A stretch of DNA of 64,000 nt from JANRLF01 sp033762815 (lineage in GTDB: Bacteria > Bacteroidota > Bacteroidia > Chitinophagales > CAIOSU01). A program made the position numbers and the translations under genes. Shown piece after piece: positions 17,055 to 27,761 of this stretch. The stretch is taken from the NCBI GenBank assembly GCA_033762815.1, contig JANRLF010000010.1:1-64000 (forward strand), in the 5' to 3' direction. The notes beneath the pieces are model-generated. The model was not told the DNA's origin and did not search any database. It saw only the letters and a list, made by a program, of their open reading frames with translations. Position 1 is the first letter of the stretch. The number at the start of each line of letters is the position of its first letter.

Positions 17055-18743
17055 GTGATTAACACGTGGCAAATGGTAACGAAATCAACCGACTATCTTT
17101 TAATTTCTTTTTACTGGGCTGTAATTATAGCCCTATCGTTGAGCGGTTTGTGCCAGTTTGAGACCAATGATGATGTAGCCATGCGATTAATAGCAGAAGG
17201 CTCGTTGTTCGATTCGGGCACCGAAAATTTAGTTTTTTCGGGTTATCTATATGGCTTGTTTCTTAAAGGTCTTTATGCGCTCTATCCGCTTGATTGGTAT
17301 TCCCTCCTATCATTTGGACTTTTGGCAGTCAGTTGGTTTATAGTGCTGCTTTGCATATTGACCATAAGTAAGCATACGGCAAGGTTTTATTTGCTCTCCA
17401 TTTTTTCAGCGCTAGCGGCTTATTCTCTGGTGTTCATCAACTTCACCATTGTTGGTGGCGTGGTAGGTATGGCTGGGTTGGTATTGATGTATATGCATGG
17501 GCAACAGTATTGGCGGGGCTGGGCGGTTCCAATAGCCATCGTGCTTTTTGTTTTAAGTGCCAATATCCGATTTACGGGCTTAGTATTGATTATCGGCATT
17601 TTTGCGGTGTGGGTTGTTTTACTTAGCAATCGCTCCATGCATTGGATCAAAATAGGATTATCCATGGCGGGGGCTGCCGCTTTTGTTTTGTTGTTCAATA
17701 TGCTCTATTTAAAATTCCAAGGCACTGATTGGGAAAACCACCTTTCACATTTGTATGCCAAAAGATGGTTTTTGGATGCTAAAGGTTTGGAAGGCAAACC
17801 AATCCCCCCTAATTGGTCATCGTGTGACGTTAAATCGCTGGTTAGCTTTTTTCATGAAAGTGGGGGTAAGTTTTCTGAATCCTCCTTGAAAAAAGTGCAA
17901 GATTATTACGGATTTTGGGGTTTATCTCCTGAGCAACTGGAATTTAGCACCATCCTTAAAACCAAAATAGTTGTGGCTAACCTACTGTCAAAACTTGGAA
18001 AGGTATTTTCAAGACTGTTGACGCCCACATACCTTCCGTTTTATTTAGTGGCGCTATGCGGTTATTTATCATTGGGGTTAAGCATGGCAAGACCAAAACG
18101 GCTAGGAAGCTTGCTTTTCATTACAATGGTGACATTAATGATTGTTGCTATTACGCTAAAAATTAAGATGGAGTTTAGAGTGTTGTACCTCATACTGGGT
18201 ATGGTTGTCCTGCTCTCTATTTTCCTTTGGGACAGTCTGCAACGGCCTCATATTCGTTGGGCCCAAATGGGGACCTTGCTTGTTCTTATTTGCACCAGCT
18301 ATGTCCTTTATTCATCACTAACTTACGCCAACAAAGTTAAGGCTCTGAAGGACAACCAACTTATAACACTAGGTAAAGCTTTAACTAGTGTTCCTGATAG
18401 CATTGCCATAATTGGGGCAGAATCGGACTGGACTTTTATAGATGCACCATTATTTGTTCAGCCCTCCACCCATCAAATGTATTATCGCTTTTACCCCTTG
18501 GGTTGGTTGATGGATATGCCAAACAATGAAAGAAAATCGGTACGCTTGGGCATCAAGCAACAGCCATTGGAACCAACTTACAAAGCCGCTACCAACAACA
18601 AGAAAGTGTACATACTTACCAACGAATACATAGCAGGCTTAATTACTTGCTATCTTGAGGAAACTTATGGATTGAAGGTAGCAGTTGAAAAGCAAATTGC
18701 CCTATCACCCACCGAAGGGTTTTATCAAATAAGGGAGTTATAG
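17055..18743 (+). CDS. Polytopic membrane protein (glycosyltransferase-like)
   Basis: This 562-aa protein has around ten to twelve hydrophobic segments over the first 420 residues and a soluble C-terminal part. FETNDDVAMRLIAEG after the first helix places acidic residues where GT-C fold transferases keep their catalytic Asp. No named family could be assigned; a lipid-linked sugar transferase is a guess. GTG at 17055 is used here; an ATG at 17073 (MVTKSTDYLL) is equally possible. It is a single gene between two divergent or convergent units. Confidence 0.65.
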   Translation: MINTWQMVTKSTDYLLISFYWAVIIALSLSGLCQFETNDDVAMRLIAEGSLFDSGTENLVFSGYLYGLFLKGLYALYPLDWYSLLSFGLLAVSWFIVLLCILTISKHTARFYLLSIFSALAAYSLVFINFTIVGGVVGMAGLVLMYMHGQQYWRGWAVPIAIVLFVLSANIRFTGLVLIIGIFAVWVVLLSNRSMHWIKIGLSMAGAAAFVLLFNMLYLKFQGTDWENHLSHLYAKRWFLDAKGLEGKPIPPNWSSCDVKSLVSFFHESGGKFSESSLKKVQDYYGFWGLSPEQLEFSTILKTKIVVANLLSKLGKVFSRLLTPTYLPFYLVALCGYLSLGLSMARPKRLGSLLFITMVTLMIVAITLKIKMEFRVLYLILGMVVLLSIFLWDSLQRPHIRWAQMGTLLVLICTSYVLYSSLTYANKVKALKDNQLITLGKALTSVPDSIAIIGAESDWTFIDAPLFVQPSTHQMYYRFYPLGWLMDMPNNERKSVRLGIKQQPLEPTYKAATNNKKVYILTNEYIAGLITCYLEETYGLKVAVEKQIALSPTEGFYQIREL

Positions 18744-18756
18744 CTAGGGATAGTGC

Positions 18757-18790
18757 AAAAAAAAAGCACCTCCCCGTCAGGAAAGGTGCT
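18757..18790 (-). terminator. Terminator of the thrS-infC-rpmI-rplT operon
   Basis: Arms AGCACCT (18765-18771) and AGGTGCT (18784-18790) form a perfect 7-bp stem. On the minus strand it is followed by nine Ts (18757-18765). It lies 20 bases after the rplT stop. Confidence 0.85.
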
Positions 18791-18810
18791 ATTATACTTT
18801 CTACAAAGAT

Positions 18811-19155
18811 TTACTTTACCTTTTGAACCAAAGCCTTAAAGGAAGCAGGCTCTTTTAGTGCCAAATCAGCCAAAACCTTACGGTTGATATTGATGTTGTT
18901 GGCAGCCAATTTGTTGATGAATTGGGAGTAGCTCATGCCTTCTTCGCGCACGGCGGCATTGATACGAACTATCCACAAGCCACGGAAATGGCGCTTCTTG
19001 CTCTTCCTATCGCGATAGCTGTACACCAAGCCTTTCTCAACGGCATTCTTCGCTACGGTATATACATTCTTACGATTGCCCCAGTATCCTTTGGCAAGCT
19101 TTAGTATTCTTTTTCTTCTGGCCCTTGAGGCTACGGCGTTTACTGACCTAGGCAT
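18811..19155 (-). CDS. rplT: 50S ribosomal protein L20
   Basis: This 114-aa protein begins [20 protein letters not shown] and continues [20 protein letters not shown], the conserved RNA-binding L20 N-terminus. L20 binds 23S rRNA early in 50S assembly and in several bacteria represses its own operon. It is the last gene of thrS-infC-rpmI-rplT. Confidence 0.98.
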   Translation of the reverse strand: MPRSVNAVASRARRKRILKLAKGYWGNRKNVYTVAKNAVEKGLVYSYRDRKSKKRHFRGLWIVRINAAVREEGMSYSQFINKLAANNININRKVLADLALKEPASFKALVQKVK

Positions 19156-19179
19156 GACTTAAATTTTTACCTTGATTGA

Positions 19180-19377
19180 TTAAGCTAACAACAACATTCT
19201 TTTTACTTTCTGCTCATCGGCATCGTCTACCAAGCCCATTTGCCCCAAAGCCTTCTTGCGCTTGTGCGACTTTTTGGTAAGGATATGGTTCTTAAAGGCA
19301 TGCTTGCGCTTTATCTTACCGCTACCGGTTACTTTGAAGCGCTTCTTTGCGCTTGAGTTGGTCTTCATCCGTGGCAT
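19180..19377 (-). CDS. rpmI: 50S ribosomal protein L35
   Basis: This 65-aa basic protein begins [20 protein letters not shown] and contains the [20 protein letters not shown] core. It lies 24 bases upstream of rplT in the conserved order and is standard in length. Confidence 0.97.
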   Translation of the reverse strand: MPRMKTNSSAKKRFKVTGSGKIKRKHAFKNHILTKKSHKRKKALGQMGLVDDADEQKVKRMLLLA

Positions 19378-19431
19378 AATCCAAAAAATTTAAAAAAGTT
19401 TGGCAAAGATAGGGTAAAAAATTGAATACTG

Positions 19432-19983
19432 CTACTTTTTTTGTGATTTTGGCGATATCATTATCATCATTCTTTTGCCTTCCAATTTGGGCATGTATTC
19501 CAAAGCGCCAAACTCTTCTAAGCGTTGGGCAAATTTCAGCAGCATCAGCTCGCCCCTTTCTTGAAACAATATAGCCCTGCCCTTAAACTGTACATAAGCT
19601 TTTACCTTAGCACCTTCTTGCAGAAACTTCTCTGCGTGTTTTGCTTTAAAATCGAAATCGTGGTCATCGGTTTCAGGTGAAAAACGCACTTCTTTGATAA
19701 CCGTCTTTACGGTTTTTGATTTAATCTCCTTTTCTTTCCGCTTCTTCTCGTAAAGGAATTTCTTGTAATCGATGATTCGGCATACGGGCGGTTCGGCCTT
19801 CGGGGAAATCTCTACTAAGTCCAGCCCCTGCTCTTCAGCCATTTCTAGCGCCCTTCGGGTTTCATATACCCCTACTTCGACATTATCGCCTACTAGCCTT
19901 ACTTCGGGTACTCTAATATATCTGTTGATTCTGTGCGCCGGGGGTTCTTGTACCCGCGGCTGAAAAGGTCTTTTTGGTCGCAA
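19432..19983 (-). CDS. infC: Translation initiation factor IF-3
   Basis: This 183-aa protein has the IF-3 N-domain ([39 protein letters not shown]), a Lys-rich linker, and a C-domain ([20 protein letters not shown]). It keeps initiator tRNA selection accurate on the 30S subunit. The only start compatible with the frame is a TTG at 19981-19983: an in-frame stop lies one codon before it and no early ATG exists. A rare initiation codon is typical of infC (AUU in E. coli), where it makes IF-3 repress its own translation. The TTG is 11 bases after the thrS stop. Confidence 0.96.
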   Translation of the reverse strand: MRPKRPFQPRVQEPPAHRINRYIRVPEVRLVGDNVEVGVYETRRALEMAEEQGLDLVEISPKAEPPVCRIIDYKKFLYEKKRKEKEIKSKTVKTVIKEVRFSPETDDHDFDFKAKHAEKFLQEGAKVKAYVQFKGRAILFQERGELMLLKFAQRLEEFGALEYMPKLEGKRMMIMISPKSQKK

Positions 19984-19994
19984 ACGTTAATTTA

Positions 19995-21935
19995 TTAGTT
20001 AAATTGTAATACTTTTTCTATCTCTTCTTTTACAAGGCCACAAAATGCCTCTGCACTCATCGTGCCAATATCGCCTTGTCCATGCCTTCTTACCGCCACC
20101 GTTGAGTTGGCCTCCTCTTGCTCACCTACCACCAACATGAATGGGATTTTCTGTACTTCAGCGTCACGGATTTTCCGACCGATTTTCTCGTTCCGCAAGT
20201 CAACAGAAGTGCGAATATCGCTATTTTTTAAATATTCCGAAACTTTTTCCGCATAGTCGTTATACTTCTCGCTAATGGGCAATATTACCCCTTGCTCGGG
20301 GGTAAGCCATAAAGGAAAATTGCCGGCACAGTGCTCAATCAATACTGCCACAAAACGCTCCAAAGAGCCAAATGGAGCCCGGTGTATCATCACGGGGCGG
20401 TGCTTCTGGTTGTCGCTGCCGGTATATTCCAGTTCAAAGCGTTCAGGCAGGTTATAATCCACTTGAATGGTGCCCAATTGCCATTTACGGCCTATGGCAT
20501 CCCGCACCATAAAGTCGAGCTTAGGCCCATAAAATGCTGCCTCACCCAGTTCCACCACTGTTTTCAGACCTTTTTCGGCTGCGGCTTCTTGTATGGAGGC
20601 CTCCGCTTTGGCCCAATTTTCATCGGAGCCAATGTATTTAGTCTTGTTCTCTGGGTCACGCAGGGACACTTGTGCGGTATAGTCCTTAAAATCAAGGGCT
20701 TTGAAAACGTACAGTACCAAATCGATTACCTTTTCAAACTCCTCTTTCACTTGGTCGGGCCTACAGAAAATATGCGCATCGTCCTGGGTGAAACCCCGTA
20801 CCCTTGTTAATCCATGCAGTTCACCATGCTGCTCATAGCGGTAAACGGTACCAAACTCCGCTAAACGTATCGGCAGCTCTTTATAAGAATGCGGCTTCGA
20901 TTTGTAAATCTCGCAATGATGGGGGCAATTCATCGGTTTTAGGAAGAACTCCTCCCCTTCTGCAGGTGTATGGATAGGCTGGAAGGAATCGCTACCGTAT
21001 TTCTCATAGTGGCCTGAAGTGACATACAATTCCTTGTTGCCAATATGAGGAGTAATCACCTGTTCATAGCCTGCTTTCCTTTGTGCCTTTCTAAGGAATT
21101 CCACCAGCTTTTCCCTCAACTCGGTACCTTTTGGCAACCACAGAGGAAGCCCCATACCTACTTTTTGCGAAAAGGTAAAAAGCTCCAATTCCTTTCCCAA
21201 CTTGCGGTGGTCGCGTTTTTTGGCCTCTTCCAGCATTTGCAGGTAATCGGTCAGTTCTTGTTGCTTCGGAAAAGTGATAGCATATACCCTAGTCAACTGT
21301 TTGCGCTTCTCATCACCGCGCCAGTAAGCACCGGCTACACTCAACACCTTGGCCGCCTTGATATAGCCGGTATTGGGAATGTGCGGCCCACGGCACAAAT
21401 CGGTAAAGTTACCTTGGGTATAGAAGGTGATTTGGCCATCTTGCAGGCCTTCAATCAGTTCTAGCTTGTATTCGTCACCCTTTTCGGTAAAGTAAGCTAC
21501 CGCATCAGCTTTGGAAACTTCTTTGCGCAAGTACTCGCTTTTGTTGCGGGCCAATTCCAGCATCTTTTCTTCTATACGCTTGAAATCGGCATCGCTTAGC
21601 ACGCGGTCGCCCAAATCGATATCATAATAGAAACCCTGCTCTATGGGCGGACCGATACCAAATTTTACCCCCGGGTAAATAGTTTCCAAGGCCTCAGCCA
21701 ACAAGTGGGCCGATGAATGCCATAGGGTGTTTTTGCCTTCTGTATCGTTCCAGGTAAGCAACTGCAGCTTCGCATCTTGTTGTATAGGCCGTGAAAGGTC
21801 CCACACTTCATCGTTTACTTTGGCTGCCAAAACATTGCGCGCCAAGCCCTCACTAATGCTCTGCGCTATTTGCATGCCGGTTATCCCTGCTTCGTACTGC
21901 CTGACCGAACCGTCAGGTAGGCTAATGTTGATCAT
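19995..21935 (-). CDS. thrS: Threonyl-tRNA synthetase
   Basis: This 646-aa class II synthetase has an N-terminal TGS domain ([19 protein letters not shown]) and an editing domain with [12 protein letters not shown]. The catalytic core shows motif 2 ([13 protein letters not shown]) with the zinc-site [10 protein letters not shown], and motif 3 ([18 protein letters not shown]). The anticodon-binding domain is at the C-terminus. Length is typical. Its ATG overlaps the TPR-lipoprotein stop as ATGA. Confidence 0.98.
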   Translation of the reverse strand: MINISLPDGSVRQYEAGITGMQIAQSISEGLARNVLAAKVNDEVWDLSRPIQQDAKLQLLTWNDTEGKNTLWHSSAHLLAEALETIYPGVKFGIGPPIEQGFYYDIDLGDRVLSDADFKRIEEKMLELARNKSEYLRKEVSKADAVAYFTEKGDEYKLELIEGLQDGQITFYTQGNFTDLCRGPHIPNTGYIKAAKVLSVAGAYWRGDEKRKQLTRVYAITFPKQQELTDYLQMLEEAKKRDHRKLGKELELFTFSQKVGMGLPLWLPKGTELREKLVEFLRKAQRKAGYEQVITPHIGNKELYVTSGHYEKYGSDSFQPIHTPAEGEEFFLKPMNCPHHCEIYKSKPHSYKELPIRLAEFGTVYRYEQHGELHGLTRVRGFTQDDAHIFCRPDQVKEEFEKVIDLVLYVFKALDFKDYTAQVSLRDPENKTKYIGSDENWAKAEASIQEAAAEKGLKTVVELGEAAFYGPKLDFMVRDAIGRKWQLGTIQVDYNLPERFELEYTGSDNQKHRPVMIHRAPFGSLERFVAVLIEHCAGNFPLWLTPEQGVILPISEKYNDYAEKVSEYLKNSDIRTSVDLRNEKIGRKIRDAEVQKIPFMLVVGEQEEANSTVAVRRHGQGDIGTMSAEAFCGLVKEEIEKVLQFN

Positions 21936-23014
21936 TGCTTTTCTTGGTTTCTGATGCGCCCAAAACCTTTAATGGCACCCGCATGTTGCCCGTCCAGTTT
22001 TAGGGTTTGGTCGTAAAAATACTGTGCTTGTTTGAGATTTTCCTGCACGTCCTTCACTTTGCCCTTTTTACCAGCTATCTCTGCCCTACCCTCCGCTACC
22101 AAACCCCGCATAAAATAGGCATCGGTATAAGAAGGCTTCATGGTGGTGGCCAGTTCAAAATTACGATCGGCCCTATCCAATGAATCCAGTTGGAAATAGA
22201 TATAGCCCAGGTTGTAGTAGGGGATTTCATATTGCGGCGTATCCACCACTATTTCGCGGTACAACTCAATAGCTTTTTTGTAATCCTTTTTTTCCTGAAA
22301 GTACATGGCAATATTGTATCTGGCCTCCACGCTGTTGGTATCCAGCTTTAGGGCATTGTTATAATATTGCAAGGCTATGGGGTCGTTTTTCGCACTGTTC
22401 AGCACACCCAGCAAAATATAGGCATCATAGTATTGGGGGTCTTGTTCAATGGTGGTTTGCAAGCTGGAAATAGCTTTTGCCGTATCGCCCGTCTCCTTAT
22501 ATATCTGTGCTTTTAAAAAATAGCCATCGGCCAGTCCAGGGCGCAGCTTCAATGCTTCGTTTACGGTACCCAATGCCTTTTGGAATTCGTTTTTGTAATA
22601 GTAGTACCGGGCTAGGGTAACCAAAATATCCAAATCATCGGGCACCAATTTTTTTCCCTGTTCCAAAGCATTGATTGACCTTACGATATCTTTTTGGATA
22701 AAATACAAATCCGATAGGGCCAAATGATATTTGGCTTTGTTGGGGGAAAGCTTAATGGCCTTGGCTATATCCGCTTCAGCTTGGGCAAAGGCACTTAATT
22801 GGATATATTGCAGTGCCCTAAGGTGCAGCAACTCGGGGTCTTGTGGGTTTTCGGTTATCAGTGCGGATAGGCTATCAATCGTAGGGGTGTGAATAGCTTG
22901 AACGGTATCTAAACTATCCGTACCGCTTTGATTTGCCTTGCCACAGCCCTTACAACCTACCAATGCAAAGGGCAAAGTCACTGCTACCGCTAACAATAAA
23001 AGATATACTCTCAT
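21932..23014 (-). CDS. TPR-repeat lipoprotein
   Basis: This 360-aa protein has a signal peptide ending in a lipobox (FALVGC at residue 21). About eight tetratricopeptide repeats follow, such as [20 protein letters not shown], and [20 protein letters not shown]. The TPR superhelix binds proteins, here presumably in the periplasm. It precedes thrS with a 4-base overlap, which places an envelope protein at the head of the translation operon. The function is unknown. Confidence 0.85.
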   Translation of the reverse strand: MRVYLLLLAVAVTLPFALVGCKGCGKANQSGTDSLDTVQAIHTPTIDSLSALITENPQDPELLHLRALQYIQLSAFAQAEADIAKAIKLSPNKAKYHLALSDLYFIQKDIVRSINALEQGKKLVPDDLDILVTLARYYYYKNEFQKALGTVNEALKLRPGLADGYFLKAQIYKETGDTAKAISSLQTTIEQDPQYYDAYILLGVLNSAKNDPIALQYYNNALKLDTNSVEARYNIAMYFQEKKDYKKAIELYREIVVDTPQYEIPYYNLGYIYFQLDSLDRADRNFELATTMKPSYTDAYFMRGLVAEGRAEIAGKKGKVKDVQENLKQAQYFYDQTLKLDGQHAGAIKGFGRIRNQEKQ

Positions 23015-23059
23015 TCCACTGCGAAATTAAACAAAACAATTTTCCAAATAGGTTCATTA

Positions 23060-24286
23060 ATGCCCCATTCCCCCGATATTCGCCCTATGAAACTGCATAG
23101 GGGCTTATTGATGGCGGTGGGCGAACTGGTGCACCAAGTGGTGTTCGGAAAAGCTTATGCCGATAAGCTGATAGCCGCCTTGCTCAAAAGCCAAAGCCGA
23201 TGGGGCAAGCGCGACCGCTCCTTTGTAGTGGAAACCACGCAGGATGTGTTGCGGCATTTCCGCCTTTTGGCCACCATTAGCGGGCAAAACTATACGGATG
23301 CCCAACTCGATATGCAATTGGTGCTAGCAGCTTGGGCACTCAAGCAAGGCTACGAATTGCCAGATTGGGAGGAGTGGAAAAAGTATGATATCACGGGCAT
23401 CCATTCCGCGCTCTTGGAGCCGTTAACACCTACAGATAAATATTCTATGCCCGATTGGTTGTATGAGCTCGGCAAACAACAATTGGGCGAAAGATGGGAT
23501 GATGAATTGGCCGCACTAAACCAGCCTGCAAAGCTGGTGATTAGAGTGAATACATTGAGGACTACCAAGGAAAAACTACGAAAGCTACTTGCGGATAAGG
23601 GCATTGTAACAGAAAACATTGTAGAGGTGCCTGATGCCTTGCAGTTGCCTGCCAACAAATACTTGTTGAAATTGCCTGAATATGAAACGGGCCTTTTCGA
23701 AATACAGGATGCAGCCTCGCAAATGGTAGCCCCTTATTTGGAAGTAGCACCGGGCATGACGGTAATTGACGCCTGTGCGGGCGGCGGGGGTAAAACCCTG
23801 CACCTGGCCAACCTGATGCAGAACAAGGGCAATATCATTGCCTGCGATGTGGAGCCTATCAAACTGAAAAGCTTGGAAAGACGCCTGCAAAGGGCGCAAG
23901 TGCCTACTGCCAAAGTACAGTTGATTGATAAAAACCTAGTGGCCAGCCTAAAGCACAAAGCCGACCGCGTGCTGCTGGACGTACCCTGTACCGGCTTGGG
24001 CGTACTAAAGCGCAACCCCGATACCAAATGGCTGTTGAGCCCCGATAGTATAGCAGGCATTGAAGGCACCCAAAGGGAAATACTAGCCAGCTACCATACC
24101 ATGCTAAAACCCGGCGGAAAACTAGTGTATGCCACCTGTAGCATACTCCCTAGCGAAGACGCTGCGCAAGTGCAATGGTTCCTGCAACAACAGCCCGAAT
24201 ACACCCTGTTAAAAGAGCAATACCTCTGGCCCTCCCAGTTTGGCTACGATGGGTTTTATATGGCGCTGTTGGAGAAAGGGGGTTAA
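23060..24286 (+). CDS. RsmB/NSUN-type RNA cytosine-C5 methyltransferase
   Basis: This 408-aa protein has an N-terminal NusB-like helical region and a SAM-binding domain. The SAM loop is seen in VIDACAGGGGKTLHLANLM (about residues 235-253). The two catalytic-Cys motifs are DVPCTGLGVLKRNP and VYATCSILPSE. The nearest known function is m5C methylation of 16S rRNA (RsmB, C967). It is divergent from the TPR gene with a 45-base gap. Confidence 0.9.
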   Translation: MPHSPDIRPMKLHRGLLMAVGELVHQVVFGKAYADKLIAALLKSQSRWGKRDRSFVVETTQDVLRHFRLLATISGQNYTDAQLDMQLVLAAWALKQGYELPDWEEWKKYDITGIHSALLEPLTPTDKYSMPDWLYELGKQQLGERWDDELAALNQPAKLVIRVNTLRTTKEKLRKLLADKGIVTENIVEVPDALQLPANKYLLKLPEYETGLFEIQDAASQMVAPYLEVAPGMTVIDACAGGGGKTLHLANLMQNKGNIIACDVEPIKLKSLERRLQRAQVPTAKVQLIDKNLVASLKHKADRVLLDVPCTGLGVLKRNPDTKWLLSPDSIAGIEGTQREILASYHTMLKPGGKLVYATCSILPSEDAAQVQWFLQQQPEYTLLKEQYLWPSQFGYDGFYMALLEKGG

Positions 24287-24416
24287 CTAAATTCCGTAAG
24301 CATTAATTGATTTGTTTATGCCCCAAAGCACCATTCTTGCCACTTGCTACCCAATACTTGCTACTAGCCAAATAAAAATCCTTAATTTTCCACCTTCCAA
24401 AAAATAGGTAAAGCAC

Positions 24417-25706
24417 ATGAGTACTAAAAAAGTAGTGTTTGTTGAGGGCACCCGCACCCCATTCCTGAGAAGCAATACTGATTATAACAACTTGATGTCG
24501 TATCAGTTAGGGGCTTTTGCCATCAAAGGACTTTTAGACAAAACCGGTATCGACCCCAACATAGTGGACAGGGTGGTAATGGGCACTACCATATCCAACG
24601 TAAAGACGGGCAACGTGGCCCGTGAGGCGGCTCTGGGCGGGGGCGTACCCAAAAAAGTGCCCTGCCATACCGTTACGCAAGCTTGCATATCTGCCAACCA
24701 GGCCATCGCCAGCGGCTATAACATGATACAAACCAGAGAAGCGGAAGTGGTAATAGCGGGTGGAACGGACTGTGTTTCCGATGCACCTATCCTATTCAAC
24801 AAAAAGATGCGCAAAAAGCTGATGGCGGCACAAAAGCTGCGCGGCTTTGGCGATACCTTGAAGTTTATATTTTCCTTGCGCCCATCCGATTTTAAGCCGG
24901 AGGCACCTGCTGTAGCCGAATACACTACGGGCAGGCGCATGGGCGATGACTGCGAAATACTGGCCGCCAAGTTTGGCGTAGGCCGCCGTGAACAGGATGA
25001 GTTTGCGGTACGTTCGCACCAGTTGGCCGCCAAAGCGGAGCAAGACGGCTATTTGGCAGCGGAAATTACGCCCGTATCCCTTCCACCCAAGTTCAAGGAA
25101 ATCAAAAAGGACAACGGCATCCGTGGCGATAGCACGGTGGAAAAAGCCTCCAGGCTAGCCCCAGCATTTTCCAAACCACACGGCACCTTAACGGCAGCTA
25201 ACTCCTCCTTCCTGACCGATGGTGCGACCGCCGCATTGATAATGACCGAAGAAAAAGCATTGGAGCTGGGTTTAAAACCAAAAGCGGTTATCAAAGCATT
25301 TGCCTTTAGCGCCCAAGACCTTTATGAGGAGTTGTTACTGGGGCCCGCTTATTCCATACCCAAAGTATTGAAAGCCACTGGCCTAAGCTTGGATGATATA
25401 GATGTGATAGAACTGCACGAAGCCTTTGCGGGCCAGGTATTGGCGAATATCAAAGCATTGGCTGATGAAGAATTTTGCCGCCACCAATTGGGCTGGGACG
25501 GTGCCGTAGGGCAAATCAATATGAACAAGCTGAACCTCTGGGGCGGCTCCTTGGCATTGGGCCATCCTTTTGGTGCTACCGGTGCTAGGATATTGACCAC
25601 TTGCGCCAATAGGTTGATAAAAGAAAATGGCCGCTATGGATTGCTGGCCGCCTGTGCCGCCGGTGCCCACGGACACGCCATGTTGATTGAACGCTATCAA
25701 GGCTAA
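24417..25706 (+). CDS. fadI: Acetyl-CoA C-acyltransferase (thiolase, FadI-like)
   Basis: This 429-aa thiolase has its nucleophilic Cys90 in VTQACISANQ, the conserved HEAFAGQVLANIKAL, GGSLALGHPFGATGARIL, and the second catalytic Cys in AACAAGAHGHAMLIERY. The length and insertion pattern fit FadI, the long thiolase of anaerobic-type beta-oxidation, better than short AtoB-type thiolases. No FadJ-type partner lies nearby. RemB-like follows after 7 bases. The family is certain; the FadI subgroup is likely. Confidence 0.9.
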   Translation: MSTKKVVFVEGTRTPFLRSNTDYNNLMSYQLGAFAIKGLLDKTGIDPNIVDRVVMGTTISNVKTGNVAREAALGGGVPKKVPCHTVTQACISANQAIASGYNMIQTREAEVVIAGGTDCVSDAPILFNKKMRKKLMAAQKLRGFGDTLKFIFSLRPSDFKPEAPAVAEYTTGRRMGDDCEILAAKFGVGRREQDEFAVRSHQLAAKAEQDGYLAAEITPVSLPPKFKEIKKDNGIRGDSTVEKASRLAPAFSKPHGTLTAANSSFLTDGATAALIMTEEKALELGLKPKAVIKAFAFSAQDLYEELLLGPAYSIPKVLKATGLSLDDIDVIELHEAFAGQVLANIKALADEEFCRHQLGWDGAVGQINMNKLNLWGGSLALGHPFGATGARILTTCANRLIKENGRYGLLAACAAGAHGHAMLIERYQG

Positions 25707-25713
25707 GCTTTAA

Positions 25714-27390
25714 ATGAAGAAAGCTATCTATTTGATACTGTTTGTACTATTATTCGCTTTTGGCGATGCATTTTCCCAATCCACCTTTGTTCCAGTAGGG
25801 CAATATAGCTATCCTGTTTTCGATAGGTTGAGCATCCAGTATGGCAAAGTGCTGCCCTATGACGTGCATACCAATGTGAAGCCCTACAGCCGCCGAAGGG
25901 TGGGCGATTTTGTGGATAGCCTGATTAAAATTAATGTTACCCTCAACAAGCGCACGTCTTTCGAACTGAAGTACCTGATTAACGATAACAGCGAATGGGT
26001 GAACGATACGGTAATACCTAGCCGAAAAGCGGTTTGGAATTTCTTTTATAAGGAGCCTGCCACATTAATTGGCGTAAACACCAAAAATTTTATCCTAAAA
26101 ATCAACCCGGTTTTACGATTTGAACTAGGTGATGAAAATGGCGTGGAAGACCGCCCGTTGTTCATCAGCACGCGTGGGGTGGAATTGAGGGGTTCTATCA
26201 AAAAACGCATCAGTTTTTACACTTTCCTCACCGATAACCAAACCCGGGCAATGACCTATGTCAAAAATAGAGGCAAGGCAGAGCAAGCAATACCGGGAGA
26301 GGGCTATTGGAAAGAATACAAAACGGATGGTTATGACTATTTCAGCGTAAGGGGTTATGTCAACTTCAATGTGCTCGACCACGTAGATATACAAGTGGGC
26401 CATGATAAAAACTTTTGGGGAAATGGCTATCGTTCTTTGTTCCTATCCGATTTCAGCAACAATTATTTTTTCCTAAAGCTCCAAACCACTATTTGGCGCA
26501 TCAGCTATACCAACCTTTTCACGCAGTTTATAGGCAATTATAATCGGGGCGTTGACCAACTGCTCCCTAAAAAATATGGGGCATTCCACCATATCAATAT
26601 CCACTGCGCGCATTGGTTGGATATTGGCTTATTCGAAGGGGTTATCTACCAGCGTGATTTCGAGTTGCAATACTTGAACCCTATTATTTTCTATCGAGCG
26701 GTGGAGCAAGCCCTTGGCAGCCCTGATAACTCCTTAATTGGTCTTGATTTTAAGGCTAATATCGCCCGCACGGCCCAAGTGTATGGCCAAGTAATGTTCG
26801 ATGAGTTGAACTTCCGCAACCTCATTGCTGCCAATGGCTGGTGGGCAAACAAGTTTGGTATCCAAACCGGCTTCAAATATATCAATGCCTTCCGCATCCC
26901 CAATCTAGATCTTCAGGGTGAATTCAATATTATTAGGCCTTATACTTATACCCACAATACTACCGCCAGCTATACCCATTACAACCAGCCATTGGCGCAT
27001 CCCCTGGGGGCCAACTTTTGGGAAATTGTGGCCATTGCCCGCTATCAGCTTATTCCAGGCCTGGACCTTACCGCGAAATATTTCTTCTTTCAAAAAGGAA
27101 TGGACAGCTCGGGCACCAACTTTGGCGGCAATATATTTTTGCCAAACGTTGATGCTGCACAAAGCTTGGCCGTCAATAGCGAGTTTGGCAATTCACTGGG
27201 CCAGGGGGTTAAGGCAAGGGTATCACTGCTGAATCTATTGCTGAGTTATCAGTTAAGGCATAACCTGTTCTTTGACGCCAACGTCATTTTCCGTCGTTCG
27301 GTGTCTGACAATGCCAATTATAACACCAATGAGATATTTTACGCTGCAGGAGTGCGGCTAAATATTCCTTACCGCAGCTTCGACTACTAA
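25714..27390 (+). CDS. Wzi/RemB-like outer-membrane beta-barrel protein
   Basis: This 558-aa protein has a signal peptide (MKKAIYLILFVLLFAFGDAFS, cleavage near AFSQ) and many alternating amphipathic strands ending in an aromatic C-terminus (IPYRSFDY), as in outer-membrane barrels. The segment VGHDKNFWGNGYRSLFLSDF is characteristic of the Wzi capsule-assembly family and of RemB, a gliding-associated protein of Flavobacterium. Function may be polysaccharide retention at the surface. Seven bases separate it from the thiolase gene. Confidence 0.75.
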   Translation: MKKAIYLILFVLLFAFGDAFSQSTFVPVGQYSYPVFDRLSIQYGKVLPYDVHTNVKPYSRRRVGDFVDSLIKINVTLNKRTSFELKYLINDNSEWVNDTVIPSRKAVWNFFYKEPATLIGVNTKNFILKINPVLRFELGDENGVEDRPLFISTRGVELRGSIKKRISFYTFLTDNQTRAMTYVKNRGKAEQAIPGEGYWKEYKTDGYDYFSVRGYVNFNVLDHVDIQVGHDKNFWGNGYRSLFLSDFSNNYFFLKLQTTIWRISYTNLFTQFIGNYNRGVDQLLPKKYGAFHHINIHCAHWLDIGLFEGVIYQRDFELQYLNPIIFYRAVEQALGSPDNSLIGLDFKANIARTAQVYGQVMFDELNFRNLIAANGWWANKFGIQTGFKYINAFRIPNLDLQGEFNIIRPYTYTHNTTASYTHYNQPLAHPLGANFWEIVAIARYQLIPGLDLTAKYFFFQKGMDSSGTNFGGNIFLPNVDAAQSLAVNSEFGNSLGQGVKARVSLLNLLLSYQLRHNLFFDANVIFRRSVSDNANYNTNEIFYAAGVRLNIPYRSFDY

Positions 27391-27404
27391 AGCTTACAGA
27401 TTTG

Positions 27405-27749
27405 TCAATGCAGTCTGTATTTTTTAGGCAAACTAGCCACAATCAAATCATAAGAATGGTCAATCAATTCCCTCACTAAGCTTTCTTTTAGGCTGCCATC
27501 CATTGCCACAGTATTCCAATGTACCTTGTTCATATGGTAGCCAGGGGTTATCTCGGCGTATTCTTCCCTTAAATTGATTGCCCTTTCAGGCTCGCACTTT
27601 AGGTTGACAGTAAAGTTTTCACTATCTAAACTTGCTAGGGCGAACATTTTATCCATCACCTTAAATACCAGCTCCCCATCACCAAAGGGCATGCCCTCCG
27701 TAGTACCTCGCTTCGACAAACAATAATCCCTAAACTGTTCTATGTCCAT
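27405..27749 (-). CDS. MmcQ/YjbR family protein
   Basis: This 114-aa protein has the full family pattern: MDIEQFRDYCLSKRGTTEGM, PFGDGELVFKVMDKMFAL, VNLKCEPERAINLREEY and GYHMNKVHWNTV. The fold is cyclophilin- or MotA-C-like and has been proposed to bind DNA; the cellular role is not established. It precedes no other gene and lies 12 bases downstream of purT in the same direction. Confidence 0.9.
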   Translation of the reverse strand: MDIEQFRDYCLSKRGTTEGMPFGDGELVFKVMDKMFALASLDSENFTVNLKCEPERAINLREEYAEITPGYHMNKVHWNTVAMDGSLKESLVRELIDHSYDLIVASLPKKYRLH

Positions 27750-27761
27750 AATCGGAAAGGT

